From: Pseudomonadota bacterium
GTDB lineage: Bacteria > Desulfobacterota > Desulfovibrionia > Desulfovibrionales > Desulfovibrionaceae
Assembly: GCA_023453335.1 (NCBI GenBank)
Contig: JAEXTU010000438.1
Location: 1 to 5,515 of the forward strand
Length of the DNA stretch: 5,515 nucleotides
Direction of reading: 5' to 3'
Shown piece by piece: positions 4,637 through 5,515 of the stretch. The position numbers and the translations under genes were made by a program. Within the stretch, counting starts at the first letter, position 1; each line of letters starts with the position of its first letter. The notes below the pieces were generated by a model, which was not told where the DNA came from, did no database searches, and saw nothing but the letters and a program-made list of their open reading frames with translations.

Positions 4637-5515
4637 ATGACCGCTCCGCTCCACCGCATCGTCTCCGGCATGCGCCCCACCGGCGCCCTGCACCTCGGCC
4701 ACTACTTCGGGGTGCTGGTCAACTGGATCGAACTCCAGGACGCCTACGACTGCTTCTTCTTCGTGGCCGACTGGCACGCCTTGACCACCGAATACGCCGA
4801 GCCCAAGCGCATCAAGGCCTTCGTGCCCGAACTGGTCAAGGACTGGGTGGCCGCCGGCCTGGACCCCGAGCGTTGCACCATCTTCCAGCAGTCGCAGGTC
4901 AAGCAGCACGCCGAGCTGCACCTCATCCTCTCCATGATGACCCCCCTGGGCTGGCTGGAGCGCTGCCCCACCTACAAGGACGTCAAGGAACAGCTGGACG
5001 CCAAGGACCTGAACACCTACGGCTTCCTGGGCTACCCCGTGCTCATGGCCTCGGACATCCTCATCTACAAGCCCGCTTTCGTGCCCGTGGGCCTGGACCA
5101 GCTCCCCCACCTGGAGCTCACCCGGGAGATCGCCCGCCGCTTCAACTTCCTGCACGGCGACTTCTTTCCCGAACCCCAGGCCAAGCTTACCCCCGAATCC
5201 AAGCTCCCCGGCCTGGACGGCCGCAAGATGAGCAAAAGCTACGGCAACGCCATCGGCCTGTGCGAGCCCATGGACTCGGTCAGGCCCAAGGTCATGAGCA
5301 TGCTCACCGACGTGAACCGCGCCCGCAAGTCCGACCCCGGCAACCCGGACATCTGCAACCTCTTCCCCTACCACAAGCTCATGACCCCCGCGGACACGTG
5401 CGAGGAGATCGTGGCCGGCTGCACCGGCGCCACCTGGGGCTGCGTGGATTGCAAGAAGGCCCTCATCGCCTCCCTGGAGCGCTTCCTCGGCCCCATCCAC
5501 GAACGCCGCGCCAAG
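4637..5515 (+). CDS. trpS: Tryptophanyl-tRNA synthetase (3' end cut by window)
   Basis: This class I aminoacyl-tRNA synthetase charges tRNA-Trp with tryptophan in the cytoplasm, using ATP. The frame is open from ATG 4637 to the window end, giving 293 residues of a usual 330 or so; the last part of the C-terminal domain is missing. Signature motifs are present: RPTGALHLGHY at 13-23 (the HIGH-type site), MASDI at 137-141, VGLDQ at 151-155 and KMSKS at 197-201. An unusual feature is a cysteine set at C240, C262, C269 and C272 (C-x21-C-x6-C-x2-C). It closely matches the [4Fe-4S] motif described for the Thermotoga maritima enzyme (C-x22-C-x6-C-x2-C). A good ribosome site (AGAGGA, 4624-4629) precedes the start by seven bases. 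The gene sits 20 bp after the M50 protease gene and is probably co-transcribed with it. Confidence 0.96.
   Translation, partial: MTAPLHRIVSGMRPTGALHLGHYFGVLVNWIELQDAYDCFFFVADWHALTTEYAEPKRIKAFVPELVKDWVAAGLDPERCTIFQQSQVKQHAELHLILSMMTPLGWLERCPTYKDVKEQLDAKDLNTYGFLGYPVLMASDILIYKPAFVPVGLDQLPHLELTREIARRFNFLHGDFFPEPQAKLTPESKLPGLDGRKMSKSYGNAIGLCEPMDSVRPKVMSMLTDVNRARKSDPGNPDICNLFPYHKLMTPADTCEEIVAGCTGATWGCVDCKKALIASLERFLGPIHERRAK

Noticed and set aside
4613..5500. 295-codon open frame on the minus strand opposite trpS
   Set aside because: It is antisense to an unmistakable TrpRS with all catalytic motifs, and its composition is typical of an antisense shadow.

Overview
The window is a GC-rich stretch of bacterial chromosome. 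It is most consistent with an anaerobic, Desulfovibrio-like deltaproteobacterium (Desulfobacterota). This is inferred from three things: codons strongly biased to G/C at the third position; a DUF3568-type lipoprotein beside a sulfur-transfer pair (a TtuA-type PP-loop enzyme with a ThiS-like small protein); and a tryptophanyl-tRNA synthetase that carries a four-cysteine motif of the iron-sulfur type. No phage, integrase, transposase or CRISPR signal was seen. The one clearly repetitive piece is a short hairpin and tandem-repeat cluster at about 521-665.

Layout. (1) At 1-522 (+) lies the 3' part of a TPR-repeat protein whose beginning is outside the window. (2) At 521-665, between two convergent genes, are two back-to-back hairpins, one a perfect 19-bp stem, and two and a half direct repeats of about 35-36 bp. 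(3) On the minus strand, read from right to left, come a ThiS/MoaD-like small protein (3363-3166), a TtuA/NcsA-type tRNA thiolase candidate (3161-2250), a DUF3568-like lipoprotein (2135-1749) with a strong intrinsic terminator (1726-1694), and a family 2 glycosyltransferase with an extra C-terminal Rossmann-like domain (1686-670). (4) A divergent intergenic region (3364-3539) has candidate promoters on both strands and a 12-bp perfect palindrome. (5) On the plus strand come a stand-alone receiver-domain response regulator (3540-3905), an M50 (site-2-protease-like) membrane metalloprotease (3972-4616) and trpS (4637 to beyond the window end).

How the genes fit together. The small ThiS-like protein and the TtuA-like enzyme are 4 bp apart and probably co-translated. 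By family knowledge they would form a sulfur-carrier and tRNA-thiolation pair, although the carrier ends in Arg-Gly rather than the expected Gly-Gly. The protease and trpS are 20 bp apart and look co-transcribed. The response regulator is upstream on the same strand, and its link to them is only positional. The lipoprotein and glycosyltransferase are separated by a terminator, so the glycosyltransferase is probably not a simple operon partner.

Nothing here looks like a complete new defence or mobile system. The most notable observations are the Fe-S-type cysteine motif in TrpRS, the Arg-Gly terminus of the sulfur carrier, the palindrome and tandem-repeat cluster, and the terminator lying just in front of the glycosyltransferase start.
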